Below are positions 1 to 7,918 of a DNA stretch of 64,000 nt, piece after piece. Within the stretch, counting starts at the first letter, position 1. Each line of letters opens with the position of its first letter. The notes beneath the pieces are model-generated. The model searched no databases. It was not told where the DNA came from and saw only the letters and a list, made by a program, of their open reading frames with translations. Where the stretch lies: positions 1 to 64,000 of the forward strand of contig CANRNJ010000006.1 in assembly GCA_947631955.1 (NCBI GenBank), given 5' to 3'. Position numbers and translations under genes: made by a program. Source of the stretch: an uncultured Lachnospiraceae bacterium (GTDB lineage Bacteria; Bacillota; Clostridia; Lachnospirales; Lachnospiraceae).

Positions 1-201
1 TAAAAATTTGACAAAAAAATACAGACCTAATGCGGCCTGTAAGATACTTTTATCCTATTCAACTGTCAAACTGCCGGATACATTCCCGTGTAATTCAATC
101 ATTTTGAGGTTCTTGAATTTCCGTAATTTTATCCACAGCAGACCGCTTTTATCTGTACTGCGGTAAGCAACTTTTGGTACAAAACTCGATGATGATACTG
201 A
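1..201. other. Leading AT-rich spacer without a recognisable gene
   Basis: No reading frame with a ribosome binding site is visible here. A weak interrupted stem (ACAGACC/GGCCTGT, about 22-41) is present but lacks a clean T tract. It could be the tail of a transcript entering from the left edge, but nothing decides this. Confidence 0.4.
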
Positions 202-230
202 TTGAGAAAATGGCAGAAATGTGGTATAAT
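202..230 (+). promoter_or_regulatory. Sigma-A type promoter for the HTH/FlhA-like gene
   Basis: TTGAGA at 202-207 and TATAAT at 225-230 are separated by exactly 17 bp. This is a near-consensus vegetative promoter about 115 bp upstream of the ATG at 344. Confidence 0.75.
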
Positions 231-343
231 TTAATTAAGTATGATTGTTATAAACTAAGCGTTGTATAAATCAATTGCCGTTTGATAGTGTGTGCCTGGA
301 AAAGATGATATATTTTCATTATCAAATTAAAAGGGGCATTATC

Positions 344-817
344 ATGAATATGCAGAAAATTGGAAAATATATTGCCAGATTACGAAAAGACAAAGGTTGG
401 ACACAACAGCAGTTGGCAGAACAATTAGATGTAACACCACAGGCAGTTTCTAAATGGGAATGTGGTGAATCTGTTCCGGATATTGATATTTTAGATAAAA
501 TTGCTATGATTTTCAGTGTAACGATTGATTCTATTGTAAAAACTCAAGATTCCGGGACCTTTGTTTTTGAGTTTGGGATCGGCATACTTCCATATATAGA
601 TATGTCCAAAGCAGATAATTTAATTCAGCGAGTAAGAAACTATCATGAAATAACAGAATTTCCTAAAATTCGATTTAAAGATAATACAGAATTAAGAGCT
701 ATGCAGTATCGTATTATTTTAGATGATGTTATTATGGCTGATAATGATTTGGAGTATGTGGAAGAAAAAATGAGAATTGACGAGATGCTATCATATATAA
801 AACTATATATCAGCTGA
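344..817 (+). CDS. XRE-family HTH protein with a C-terminal FlhA (FHIPEP)-like segment
   Basis: A 157-aa protein. Residues about 6-65 are a classic XRE helix-turn-helix (RLRKDKGWTQQQLAEQLDV, then AVSKWECGESVPD). From about residue 73 the sequence changes and resembles the start of the cytoplasmic domain of flagellar/type III export protein FlhA: a FGIGILPYID block followed by PKIRFKDN and QYRIIL, which match the FlhA pattern PPvxIRDN...YRI. The ATG at 344 is chosen over an in-frame TTG at 275 because AAGGGG lies just upstream (331-336). Full FlhA C-domains run much longer, so this looks like a DNA-binding domain joined to a short piece of that fold, either truncated or a compact ligand/partner module. 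Regulatory target unknown. Confidence 0.75.
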   Translation: MNMQKIGKYIARLRKDKGWTQQQLAEQLDVTPQAVSKWECGESVPDIDILDKIAMIFSVTIDSIVKTQDSGTFVFEFGIGILPYIDMSKADNLIQRVRNYHEITEFPKIRFKDNTELRAMQYRIILDDVIMADNDLEYVEEKMRIDEMLSYIKLYIS

Positions 818-853
818 TATATTTGTAAGTAAAGTATGAATATGAATTTATAG

Positions 854-973
854 AGGTATTGCAATGAATACGAAATTATTTGTTGGCTTCAAGGGGAAGA
901 CCAGTTCTTTATTGACGAGGAAAAAGCAAAAAATCTACTGAAGGTGTATCATTATGAATGGAACGAAACCTAA
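854..973 (+). pseudogene. Start-less 39-codon coding remnant
   Basis: The frame following the TAG at 851-853 is open for 39 codons and reads like protein (NEYEIICWLQGEDQFFIDEE, then KNLLKVYHYEWNET). It has no ATG, GTG or TTG near its beginning. It ends inside the next small ORF in a different frame. It is probably the 3' remnant of an accessory gene; the family was not recognised. Confidence 0.3.
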
Positions 974-1142
974 ATTTATGGAAAATCAGGTTCCGGCACA
1001 AAGCTATTTTGAACAACCCAATCCATATGTTAATGCACCATCTTGTCATGTGAATTTGCTTGAATTATCAAGATATGCAAAAAGATGTGGGAAGAAGCTG
1101 GTCGAGCTTACACAAGAAGAAGTGAAAAAGTTTTCAATTTAG
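954..1142 (+). CDS. Small hypothetical protein, 62 aa
   Basis: The ATG at 954 is preceded at a usable distance by GAAGGTG. The product is hydrophilic, with a C-terminal half (LLELSRYAKRCGKKLVELTQ) that looks like an amphipathic helical pair. Its first 20 bases overlap the end of the preceding remnant, which suggests translational coupling. No family recognised. Short length and AT-rich surroundings keep confidence moderate. Confidence 0.45.
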   Translation: MNGTKPKFMENQVPAQSYFEQPNPYVNAPSCHVNLLELSRYAKRCGKKLVELTQEEVKKFSI

Positions 1143-1147
1143 AAAAT

Positions 1148-1165
1148 GGCGGGAGTAATCCCGCC
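1148..1165 (+). terminator. Perfect hairpin after the 62-aa ORF
   Basis: GGCGGGA (1148-1154), loop GTAA, TCCCGCC (1159-1165) lies 6 bp after the stop of the small ORF. There is no T tract behind it, so it may be a poor or Rho-assisted terminator. A second inverted repeat, GGCAAACGG (1170-1178) with CCGTTTGCC (1239-1247), follows. Its role is unknown. Confidence 0.35.
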
Positions 1166-1292
1166 GCATGGCAAACGGCAAACATTTACCTCTACATATA
1201 GTATAGCAGGACTTCAAAAAACAACAAACTTTTCACGACCGTTTGCCAGCTCCCGGCATCCTTACGACCCTTCAAAATCCGCCTGCAGCAGA

Positions 1293-3125
1293 TCAAAATA
1301 TGTTCAATAATTCCTGATAATATTTCTGTAATACATAAAACGCCGGTTTTTTGTACTTCTTATCCGGAGAAAGCAATCCTTTACGGTTATAGTAACCCTG
1401 AATCACACTGGTGCGCCGCGGGCAGCGAAAATCATACAGGATCCATGGAGTCGTTCCTTTCACATAATCGATGCCTCTCAGAGTTTCGGCCTGCCGCTCA
1501 TAGACATAGGCCTGATATTCTTCGGTGCCCTTATCCTGAATGGTTCCGTGGTGCCCCGGCATGGCATCCGCGCCGAATTCTGTAATGATAACCGGCTTTG
1601 CCGGGTCGCTGTTGGCGAAAAGTTGAGGCAGTTGGGCGAAATCAGGTGAATACCACCCGAAATATTCATTCAGTCCGATAATGTCCAGATATTCCGCCAG
1701 ACGGTCTGCGATAGCCAGCTTATCCATACTGACCAGACAGGCGGCGGAAACCATACGGGTATCGTCTGCCGCGTGGGCGCAGTCGGCCAGCCGCTTCATA
1801 AATGCAAGACGTTCGTCGGAGTCCGCGTTCTCATTTCCAACAGACCAGATGATCACACTGGCACGATTCCAGTCACGATAGATCATTTCCTTCATCTGAT
1901 TTTCCGCGTCCTTGTAGGTTTTTTCGCGGGTGAAACGGATCGCCCAGTAGACCGGTATCTCCTCCCAGAGAAGAAGCCCTTCCCGGTCGGCCAGCTGCGC
2001 CATACGTTCGTCATGAGGATAATGCGCCAGCCGCATGAAATTGCAGTTCATCTCTTTAGCCAGTCGAATGGTTTCCAGACGCTCTTCATCTGTGAGCGCC
2101 TTACCGTGGGCAACGCTGTCTTCATGGCAGCTGATGCCGCGAAGGTAAATAGGCCGACCGTTTAGGAGAATATCGCGTCCCCGGACACGGATTTCACGAA
2201 AACCTACTGTGTCGCTGACAGCGTCCTCGCCGCAGGTGAGGAATACGTCGTAGAGCCGGGGATTTTCCGGCGACCATAATTCCGGCGCCGCGTCAACAAC
2301 AAGTTCGCCGCAGCCGTCTGAGAGCGGGATCTTTACATGGATGTTAAGCTCCGGGATGCGCAGCTCGGCAAATGAAGGCGCGGCGTCTGGCATTTTCACA
2401 GATCGTATGTGCCCGGCATCCGAAAGCTGTATGCGCACCTTGATCTTCGAAAATGTTCCGTCCGGCACCAACGCTGCCTGGAACCGCTTTATGTATGTGG
2501 CCGGAACCCGGATCAGTTCGATATCCCGGTAGATACCGCCGTAATTGAACCAGTCTGTGTTCTCTGTAGGCACTTGTTCCGGGCGTCGGGTGCTGTCAAC
2601 TTGGATCAGGATCCGGTTTTCCGTCTGCAGCGCATCCGTCAATTCAAAATACGCAGGCGTCGAACCGCCCCGGTGCATACCGATGTACTGCTTATTCAGA
2701 AATACCCGGCAGATATAATTGGCGGCACCGATCTTTAGGAAGACACGCTCATTTGCCCCGGCAGGATCAGGTTTCATAGCTGCATAACGGAATGTGCGCG
2801 TAAAAACCATGCTGCCCTCATAGAGCAGAAACATTTCCTTCTCTGTGTTCCAACAGCAGGGCAGGTTCATGGTCGGCCATTCGTCAAAGGAGTAATCTAC
2901 CGGCAGAGTAAAACCGTTCCCGTCCTGATACCGCTCTTCAAACCAGTGCTGCCGAAGGCAGGTATCGTACTGATCGACGGCGTAATGCCAGACGCCGTTT
3001 AAAGATTCCTTTCTGCGGCCGCAGTCAAAGAACATATCGTCGGCCGTGGCCTGAAACTCCTCATATTCGCCCAGATAATCTTCCAAATTGATGTCAGATA
3101 CGTTTTTCTGCTGATAACTTTGCAT
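1293..3125 (-). CDS. uidA: Beta-glucuronidase, glycoside hydrolase family 2
   Basis: 610 aa, the normal GH2 glucuronidase length. It would remove glucuronic acid from glucuronides, for example host or drug conjugates in the gut. Domain order is a sugar-binding jelly roll (about 35-210), an immunoglobulin-like domain (to about 310) and a TIM barrel. The acid/base is E432 in SVGNEN and the nucleophile is E516 in ITEFGAD. The NRK triplet at 580-582 (YYNRKGLL) matches the N-x-K motif that separates glucuronidases from GH2 galactosidases by contacting the glucuronate carboxylate. No signal peptide, so cytoplasmic. The SD GGGAGG lies at about 3132-3137. The frameshifted HTH gene ends just 14 bp upstream, so the two probably form a regulator-enzyme operon. 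A GH2 with related specificity is the main alternative. Confidence 0.85.
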   Translation of the reverse strand: MQSYQQKNVSDINLEDYLGEYEEFQATADDMFFDCGRRKESLNGVWHYAVDQYDTCLRQHWFEERYQDGNGFTLPVDYSFDEWPTMNLPCCWNTEKEMFLLYEGSMVFTRTFRYAAMKPDPAGANERVFLKIGAANYICRVFLNKQYIGMHRGGSTPAYFELTDALQTENRILIQVDSTRRPEQVPTENTDWFNYGGIYRDIELIRVPATYIKRFQAALVPDGTFSKIKVRIQLSDAGHIRSVKMPDAAPSFAELRIPELNIHVKIPLSDGCGELVVDAAPELWSPENPRLYDVFLTCGEDAVSDTVGFREIRVRGRDILLNGRPIYLRGISCHEDSVAHGKALTDEERLETIRLAKEMNCNFMRLAHYPHDERMAQLADREGLLLWEEIPVYWAIRFTREKTYKDAENQMKEMIYRDWNRASVIIWSVGNENADSDERLAFMKRLADCAHAADDTRMVSAACLVSMDKLAIADRLAEYLDIIGLNEYFGWYSPDFAQLPQLFANSDPAKPVIITEFGADAMPGHHGTIQDKGTEEYQAYVYERQAETLRGIDYVKGTTPWILYDFRCPRRTSVIQGYYNRKGLLSPDKKYKKPAFYVLQKYYQELLNIF

Positions 3126-3139
3126 ATAAGTTCCTCCCG

Positions 3140-3431
3140 CTATATTACTCTGCTCATTTCACACAGACCCGCTATCCACCCGCTTAACTCCGGAAACGGC
3201 AAAGGACTCGCCAGACGTCGAAATTCCCTGTAACAGTATTTTAGGATCGTCCACTGTTCCTTGGTGCTTGTGAAAACGTCGCCGTTCAGATACCGGCTTA
3301 CCGTCTTCTGGCTTTTTCCCGATGACCTCCGCCAGCTTCTCCTGAGAGATGCAGAGCTCTTCCAACCGGGCGGACAGTCTTTTTCCGTATTCTATAATGG
3401 CGGCCTGTTCCGCCTCCGTGGGTTTTTTCAC
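3140..3431 (-). pseudogene. XRE-family HTH regulator broken by a +1 frameshift in an A5 run
   Basis: Begins with GTG at 3431 behind a GGAGGG SD. The first about 44 codons give an HTH start (SARLEELCISQEKLAEVIGK), after which the open frame becomes nonsense-like and runs to 3159. Removing one base of the five-T run at 3313-3317 (A5 on the coding strand) restores a proper recognition helix (SQKTVSRYLNGDVFTSTKEQ). The restored frame continues to a stop at 3140, immediately before the SD of the glucuronidase gene. The restored protein would be about 96 aa. It may be a real inactivating mutation, programmed slippage or a base-calling error. Its position suggests it controlled the glucuronidase. 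Confidence 0.75.
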
Positions 3432-3809
3432 AATGCTCTTCCCTCCGTCGTATATTTCTATTTATCGTTTCCTTCCAATATAACGGCAGACCTTTCACTT
3501 ATATTGCAGATATTCATTTCCAAATGCGGCAAGCAAAAAATCCTCCTCCACATTGACGGTCTGCAAATGGTACATGATAACGGTAAAAAAGTCAAATGTA
3601 ATCCCATTGATCTTATCCTTATAAGTGCCGATTTTCACCAAAAAACGGCATCTGCGTTTTATTGAAAATGCCGCTTAGTGTATTTACCCGATTTGTCCAT
3701 AAGCTTTAAATTTTATCATTCCCCCATACTTCATCAATCGTATATGCTTTTTCATTTTTCATGCTTGCAAACGTGAGTTGATGCTATAAAGTTTTATGAT
3801 AAACGCTAT
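3432..3809. other. Intergenic stretch, no gene seen
   Basis: About 380 bp between the HTH gene and the retropepsin-like gene. The only structure noted is a short stem, CGGCAT near 3646 with ATGCCG near 3668, without a convincing T tract. No open frame has a plausible SD. Confidence 0.4.
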
Positions 3810-4394
3810 TTAGATATATACAGCATCAATATTAAATAATCTCTTTAATTCTGATATGTACTCTTCATTAATACTATCCTTTGGACAGGCAAGGAAAATT
3901 GTTTTTCCCGTTTCTTCCAGATCAGGATTTGTTACTGTTGAAATATGTATGTCCCAAGCTTTCATAATGTCCATGCCTATCAGAATATTGCCTGTTCTAT
4001 CATAACTCAACATTACACTGTCTACACCTATATTTACATCCATTATCTTAAGTTTTACATCGCTATGCTTAAATGAAACAGATGTAAGCTGCATAAACTT
4101 TTGATCTTTGAACAATTTTTTATCATTATCTCTTTTTTCTTTAGAATCATTAACACCAAATGATATGCTTTTTCTAACAGAACTATCATTTGAATCTTTT
4201 TGCTTATATGCCAATGCTTTTTCTTCCGATATACCAAGATTTTTAATCGGAAATGACGTATATGGACACCCCGTATCGATCTTAACTATCACATCATCTG
4301 CGTCAAGCACATTTATACTGGGAATAATAATATTTGCTTTTGCTCTAAACTCATTATTCTCATTTAATGATATTTTGATGTAATTATTCTTCAT
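3810..4394 (-). CDS. Retropepsin-like aspartic protease domain protein
   Basis: 194 aa. The motif VKIDTGCPYTSFP contains the D-T-G triad of aspartic proteases. A later hydrophobic strand plus NILIGMDIMKAWDI fits the second retropepsin signature (hydrophobic-hydrophobic-G-x-D). A single such domain implies a homodimeric active site as in retroviral proteases. No signal peptide or membrane segment, so it is probably cytoplasmic. The ATG overlaps the stop of the upstream small gene by 11 bp, which indicates translational coupling. The region is AT-rich and probably horizontally acquired. The substrate is unknown; a non-proteolytic role cannot be excluded. Confidence 0.65.
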   Translation of the reverse strand: MKNNYIKISLNENNEFRAKANIIIPSINVLDADDVIVKIDTGCPYTSFPIKNLGISEEKALAYKQKDSNDSSVRKSISFGVNDSKEKRDNDKKLFKDQKFMQLTSVSFKHSDVKLKIMDVNIGVDSVMLSYDRTGNILIGMDIMKAWDIHISTVTNPDLEETGKTIFLACPKDSINEEYISELKRLFNIDAVYI

Positions 4395-4638
4395 AGTAAA
4401 TATCCTCAGTAGTATTTATACTATCATTATATATTGGACATGTAATATAGTCTTTTAACAAATTGTCTGATTCCACGGTGGTATGCTTCCCGATAAATCC
4501 TATTGTGTAATCCTCTTCTTTGGATTTTTTATATAATATTATCCATGTGTCAAATATATTATCAAGCTGACTTCTATCTTGGATTTTCATGCCCACATGT
4601 ATGTCTGACAAATTATACATTTTCTTTGATGTTGTCAT
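4384..4638 (-). CDS. Small hypothetical protein coupled to the retropepsin-like gene
   Basis: 84 aa. The start at 4638 is chosen because AAGGGAG lies 7-13 nt upstream; a longer frame to 4743 has no SD. The product begins MTTSKKMYNLSDIHVGMKIQ and continues with an aromatic, beta-rich stretch (DTWIILYKK). It is acidic at the C-terminus (NTTEDIYYEE). No family recognised. Since its 3' end overlaps the protease start, it may be an adaptor, inhibitor or substrate of that protein; this is inference from arrangement only. Confidence 0.6.
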   Translation of the reverse strand: MTTSKKMYNLSDIHVGMKIQDRSQLDNIFDTWIILYKKSKEEDYTIGFIGKHTTVESDNLLKDYITCPIYNDSINTTEDIYYEE

Positions 4639-4868
4639 AATATACTCTCCCTTCAAAGAATAAACCATTGCTTTTGATTCACTTATATTATATCTCAATG
4701 ACATATAAAATACAAACAAAGCAATGATTTTTATTTTGATCATTTATTTGCTTATAATCATATGATATGATTTATGCTGCTGATGTTTAATATTTTTATA
4801 AAAAATAGAAATAACATTAATATTGCTAACTTTATTAATGGCATTTCTATTATTCTTAATATATTTAT

Positions 4869-5018
4869 TTACTGAAGATAAACACCCTGTATACCCTCTG
4901 CACCACTGGATTCAAAATATAATAATGCATTGCACCGCCTCTTACTGTGCGGATGATTCTGCGCATAAGCCGCCGCTTCCGTACTGATCTTATCCTTGCT
5001 TTTTAAACGTCTATTCGT
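4869..5018 (-). pseudogene. Start-less 49-codon remnant downstream of the SRPBCC gene
   Basis: An open minus-strand frame begins directly after a TGA at 5019-5021 and reads plausibly as protein (AAYAQNHPHSKRRCNALLYF), ending at TAA 4869-4871. No start codon or SD is present. It may be a decayed 3' end. The remaining spacer 4639-4868 is AT-rich with no visible gene. Confidence 0.25.
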
Positions 5019-5814
5019 TCATCCCCATAACTGCATCATAAAAAGACACGACATCATCTTCTTTTCCGTTTACCAGCCTTTTATACACCTTGTCATTCGG
5101 GGTGACATAGCTGCCGCCTGCTGAAAGCAGCGGTATATCGGAAGTATCGTCTTTTTCCCAAACATAGCCCTTTTTTGCAAGTCCGTTTTTCAGCATTACT
5201 TCACCCAGATAAGAGCCAAAGATGACCGCCATGCTCCATATCTGATTTTCCGTGGGCCTGCTCTTGGAAATATCATTGGAATAATAATCCAGTATTTCTT
5301 CTAAATCTTTTATGCTGTCCCTTGAATAGTCAAATTTCCTGTCAAAACTTTTCGCGTATTTTATGGCTGTCGCGCAGTTTTTTTCGGCATTGATCTTGAC
5401 GTTGTCATTTTTGTCCTGCCGCCCTTGCAATGCTTTCGCCAGATCAGCCGCATACTGCTTCTGCTGCTTTTTTAGAAATGCTTTTACAAAGGGTTTCATA
5501 ATGAACTTCTTGGGAACAGCATTTTCCGTAAAATCAATTTCCGTCTGTCCGTCTTTTTCCGTAAAAATTCCAGTCCAATGTCCGCTCATATTACTGTTTT
5601 CCATATCAAATTCCCAACGCTTATAATCTTCCGATGCCGTAATCGTAAAGGTCGTAGGAAATCCTGTTTTTGTATATTCGACAAACTGCTTTTCATTCAG
5701 CACCTCTATTCTGCTTAAGTCGCTTCTCCACTGATAGTTTTCCAGAGAGGTGACAATGTTCCAAACCTCTTGTACGTTTGCCGCAAATACAGCCTTTATC
5801 CTTGAAACAGCCAT
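5011..5814 (-). CDS. SRPBCC (START-like) domain protein with a C-terminal DUF3806-like region
   Basis: 267 aa. The start at 5814 follows GGAGGAGATCGATC; an upstream in-frame start at 5862 lacks an SD. Residues 1 to about 130 form a polyketide cyclase/START-like fold with the usual opening (SRIKAVFAANVQEVWNIVTS) and a long C-terminal helix ending AFLKKQQKQYAADLAKAL. This fold binds hydrophobic ligands in other members. Residues about 150-267 form a second domain with an IWSMAVIFGSYLGEVMLKNG stretch that recalls DUF3806/immunity-type proteins. The function of the combination is not known. No signal peptide. Confidence 0.7.
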   Translation of the reverse strand: MAVSRIKAVFAANVQEVWNIVTSLENYQWRSDLSRIEVLNEKQFVEYTKTGFPTTFTITASEDYKRWEFDMENSNMSGHWTGIFTEKDGQTEIDFTENAVPKKFIMKPFVKAFLKKQQKQYAADLAKALQGRQDKNDNVKINAEKNCATAIKYAKSFDRKFDYSRDSIKDLEEILDYYSNDISKSRPTENQIWSMAVIFGSYLGEVMLKNGLAKKGYVWEKDDTSDIPLLSAGGSYVTPNDKVYKRLVNGKEDDVVSFYDAVMGMNE

Positions 5815-6277
5815 GATCGATCTCCTCCTCAAATGTCGATTTATTATACCATATATAACCATAAATACCCAATGTCATCAACTTAAAGAATATTTATTAA
5901 AAATAATTGAAAAAAATTATATGGGGTGTTTTTTTGCGTCTTTGATAAGTAGCGTTTTTTCAATGTTTTTATTTTTTCATTTTCCAATATCAGTGTCAAG
6001 AATAAATGCCGCGGTAGGAGTTCGCAAAGGGATTCTCGGTCTATGTAGTTCATTGTATTGACTCACGCTTGTGCAATAAACCACCATAGGCCACGTTCTG
6101 CTACATAAACACTTTCGGTATACTTCATATATAAGCATATTATGGAATTGTGTCGCATGTTTACTGCAGCATATTTTCTTAAAAATGAAATATCTTTTTT
6201 TATATCTCTGAATTCTTTTTTCTCCCCCCCCCCAAAAAAAAATATTCTGTCGTATTTTATTACATTATTACGGTAAT
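5815..6277. other. AT-rich intergenic stretch containing a C10/A9 tract
   Basis: No gene is seen over about 460 bp. The notable element is a run of ten C followed by nine A (6224-6242) ending 35 bp before the -35 box of the next promoter. Poly-C runs of this length are prone to slippage and could modulate that promoter. Confidence 0.45.
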
Positions 6278-6306
6278 TTGACTTGTATTTTCAAATGGGT
6301 TATAAT
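6278..6306 (+). promoter_or_regulatory. Sigma-A type promoter for the zinc-ribbon gene
   Basis: TTGACT at 6278-6283 and TATAAT at 6301-6306 with a 17-bp spacer, 40 bp upstream of the ATG at 6347. Near consensus. Confidence 0.8.
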
Positions 6307-6346
6307 TTTGATAGCTAACAAAAATTTAGAAAAGGGAGGATTCATC

Positions 6347-6586
6347 ATGGGAAGACATAAAGAAATGCCCGGTGAGACATATCAAATTATAGACAACGAT
6401 GGGCAATCGGCAACTGTTGAATTTACATATTTATGCCCATATTGCATGAGCCATACTACTTCACGAAAAACCTATTATTCAGATATTGATATGCTTGAAA
6501 GAGGGGGATTTGGGGATAATCTTGAATGTGAATGGTGTGGAAAAATAGCGAGTGTTAGATTTTGGTCAAATTGCCGTATCGATTAA
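6347..6586 (+). CDS. Small zinc-ribbon protein, 79 aa
   Basis: The start at 6347 is set by AAGGGAGGA at 6332-6340. Two cysteine pairs, CPYC (residues about 30-33) and CEWC (about 64-67), form a probable four-Cys zinc ribbon. The rest is a short beta-rich region (QIIDNDGQSATVEFTYL). No catalytic motif. The next gene also encodes a mini zinc-ribbon protein, and the pair may be related accessory functions. Function unknown; binding to DNA, RNA or a protein partner is typical of such ribbons. Confidence 0.65.
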   Translation: MGRHKEMPGETYQIIDNDGQSATVEFTYLCPYCMSHTTSRKTYYSDIDMLERGGFGDNLECEWCGKIASVRFWSNCRID

Positions 6587-6736
6587 CAATTGAAACCTAT
6601 GTGTGTTGTACTCAATTATAGTCTTCGATTTGACAGTGGGTTGGCATTGTTGTGTTTGAACTATTGAGCACCTAAAAGATTTTAAAATAATGCAAGCAAA
6701 ATTGCATGATGATTAAAGAATAGGAGAATTTCAGTT

Positions 6737-6985
6737 ATGGGATATGAAATTTGGAAATTTAAATGCAGTAACAGAAAACATGGAGATATGGAGTACAGAG
6801 GTGATGGCAATTATGTTTGCCCTGTATGTGGCGAAACCTATCATGATGATGAGTTTGACGATGTAGACGAGGATGATAGTGAAGTCCTAAGCGTACATGA
6901 TGCCGCATTAATTTGGGCATCTCATGGAAAAGATGAGGATTATACTTTTGGTTATTCGGATGATGAACTTGAAAATGCTTTATAA
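6737..6985 (+). CDS. Small acidic zinc-finger protein, 82 aa
   Basis: The start ATG follows TAGGAGAATTTCAGTT. The N-terminus has FKCSNRKHGDMEYRGDG and then CPVCGETYH, a candidate zinc site. A strongly acidic linker follows (DDEFDDVDEDDSE). The C-terminal part reads LIWASHGKDEDYTFGYSDDE. About 150 bp separates it from the upstream zinc-ribbon gene. A strong terminator follows its stop. No known family recognised. Confidence 0.65.
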   Translation: MGYEIWKFKCSNRKHGDMEYRGDGNYVCPVCGETYHDDEFDDVDEDDSEVLSVHDAALIWASHGKDEDYTFGYSDDELENAL

Positions 6986-7026
6986 TCTGCGCCGATATTA
7001 TACGTTATAGGGGGCGGGAGAAAGAG

Positions 7027-7067
7027 AAATCATAACCACTGGCTTAGCCGGTGGTTATGATTTTTTG
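7027..7067 (+). terminator. Strong Rho-independent terminator
   Basis: A 17-bp stem (7027-7043 with 7047-7063, one G-T pair) closes a 3-nt loop and runs into TTTTTT. It lies 41 bp after the stop of the acidic zinc-finger gene. Confidence 0.9.
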
Positions 7068-7143
7068 TGATAATTTTATTTTATGACTATCAATTTTAAA
7101 AACATTAAGATTTTCCAGTATCATTAGTAGCCAAAATTCACTC

Positions 7144-7454
7144 CAACACTTCCCTAGAGTCCTGATATATCCCCGCTGATATGTATCATATCCGCACGCG
7201 ATTCCACAATCAACTAGTGAACGCCCCTGTTTGATTCTACAAATACTTCCTGCATGACGTGACAGAGTGTGTCCCCTACCGGAACACTAGCACCGCAAAA
7301 CACAACTCCTGCCGGTTGTTATCCTTTATCTCCTGCCAATAATTCAACACTTCCCTAAAATACTGATATATCCCCGCTGATATGTACCATGTTCGCACAC
7401 GATTCTATAATCAACTGGTACACGCCCCGCCTGATTGTACAAATATTTCCTGTT
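7144..7454. repeat. Imperfect direct repeat, about 110 bp, two copies
   Basis: Copy 1 (about 7144-7253) and copy 2 (about 7345-7454) share long stretches such as GATATATCCCCGCTGATATG, offset by 201 bp. On the minus strand copy 2 carries an open coding frame, while copy 1 is interrupted by a stop. This suggests an ancient duplication of a short coding segment with one decayed copy. Confidence 0.7.
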
Positions 7455-7502
7455 TCTATCTTCTTTCTCCTGTTCCCGCTTGACAGGCAGCACGGAAATC
7501 AT
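7344..7502 (-). CDS. Small hypothetical protein, 52 aa, within the repeated segment
   Basis: ATG at 7502, stop at 7344-7346. The product is basic and starts MISVLPVKREQEKED; its C-terminal half (RVPVDYRIVCEHGTYQRGYI) looks like folded beta protein. The SD is weak. It shares the second repeat copy, and the equivalent frame in the first copy is broken. It may be a remnant of a mobile-element accessory gene next to the transposase. Family not recognised. Confidence 0.35.
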   Translation of the reverse strand: MISVLPVKREQEKEDRNRKYLYNQAGRVPVDYRIVCEHGTYQRGYISILGKC

Positions 7503-7918
7503 ACGCGGTTAAGTCCAAATATCGAAAAATATCGCGCAAATGTTTGATAATTAACGATATTTACTTTATTTAGATATTGACTCAATAAGTCATTTTTGAC
7601 CGCCGTGAAGAAAAAATTCTTATCCCAAATTTTTATGGGAAAACCCATATTTCCAAATTTTTCCCTTTTATATTTTTTTCTGCAGATCCGCTCTAATACA
7701 GAGAAAAATAATTTCACGGAAACAAAAATATTTTTTCAACCTGTTTTTTTCCTCATTTTTCCAAATAAATATCAACCTGTCTTTTCCACAAAAACCAAAA
7801 TAAATATTTATTTTTCCAGCGCAAAAAATACGGCAGAAAATTCCAAAATGAACGGTGTGCCGCAATGTTACATTTTAAGGCTTGGAGCGTTTTTGGATCT
7901 TGGCAGATACCCCGTCTG
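7503..7918. other. Very AT-rich spacer downstream of the transposase
   Basis: Poly-A/T rich DNA with no frame carrying an SD. The transposon end should lie in here or just left of it, but no convincing terminal inverted repeat could be matched to the other side. Confidence 0.4.

Noticed and set aside
1170..1247. MITE from inverted GGCAAACGG/CCGTTTGCC
   Set aside because: Only 9-bp arms and no target duplication or second copy in the window; may be chance or an operator.
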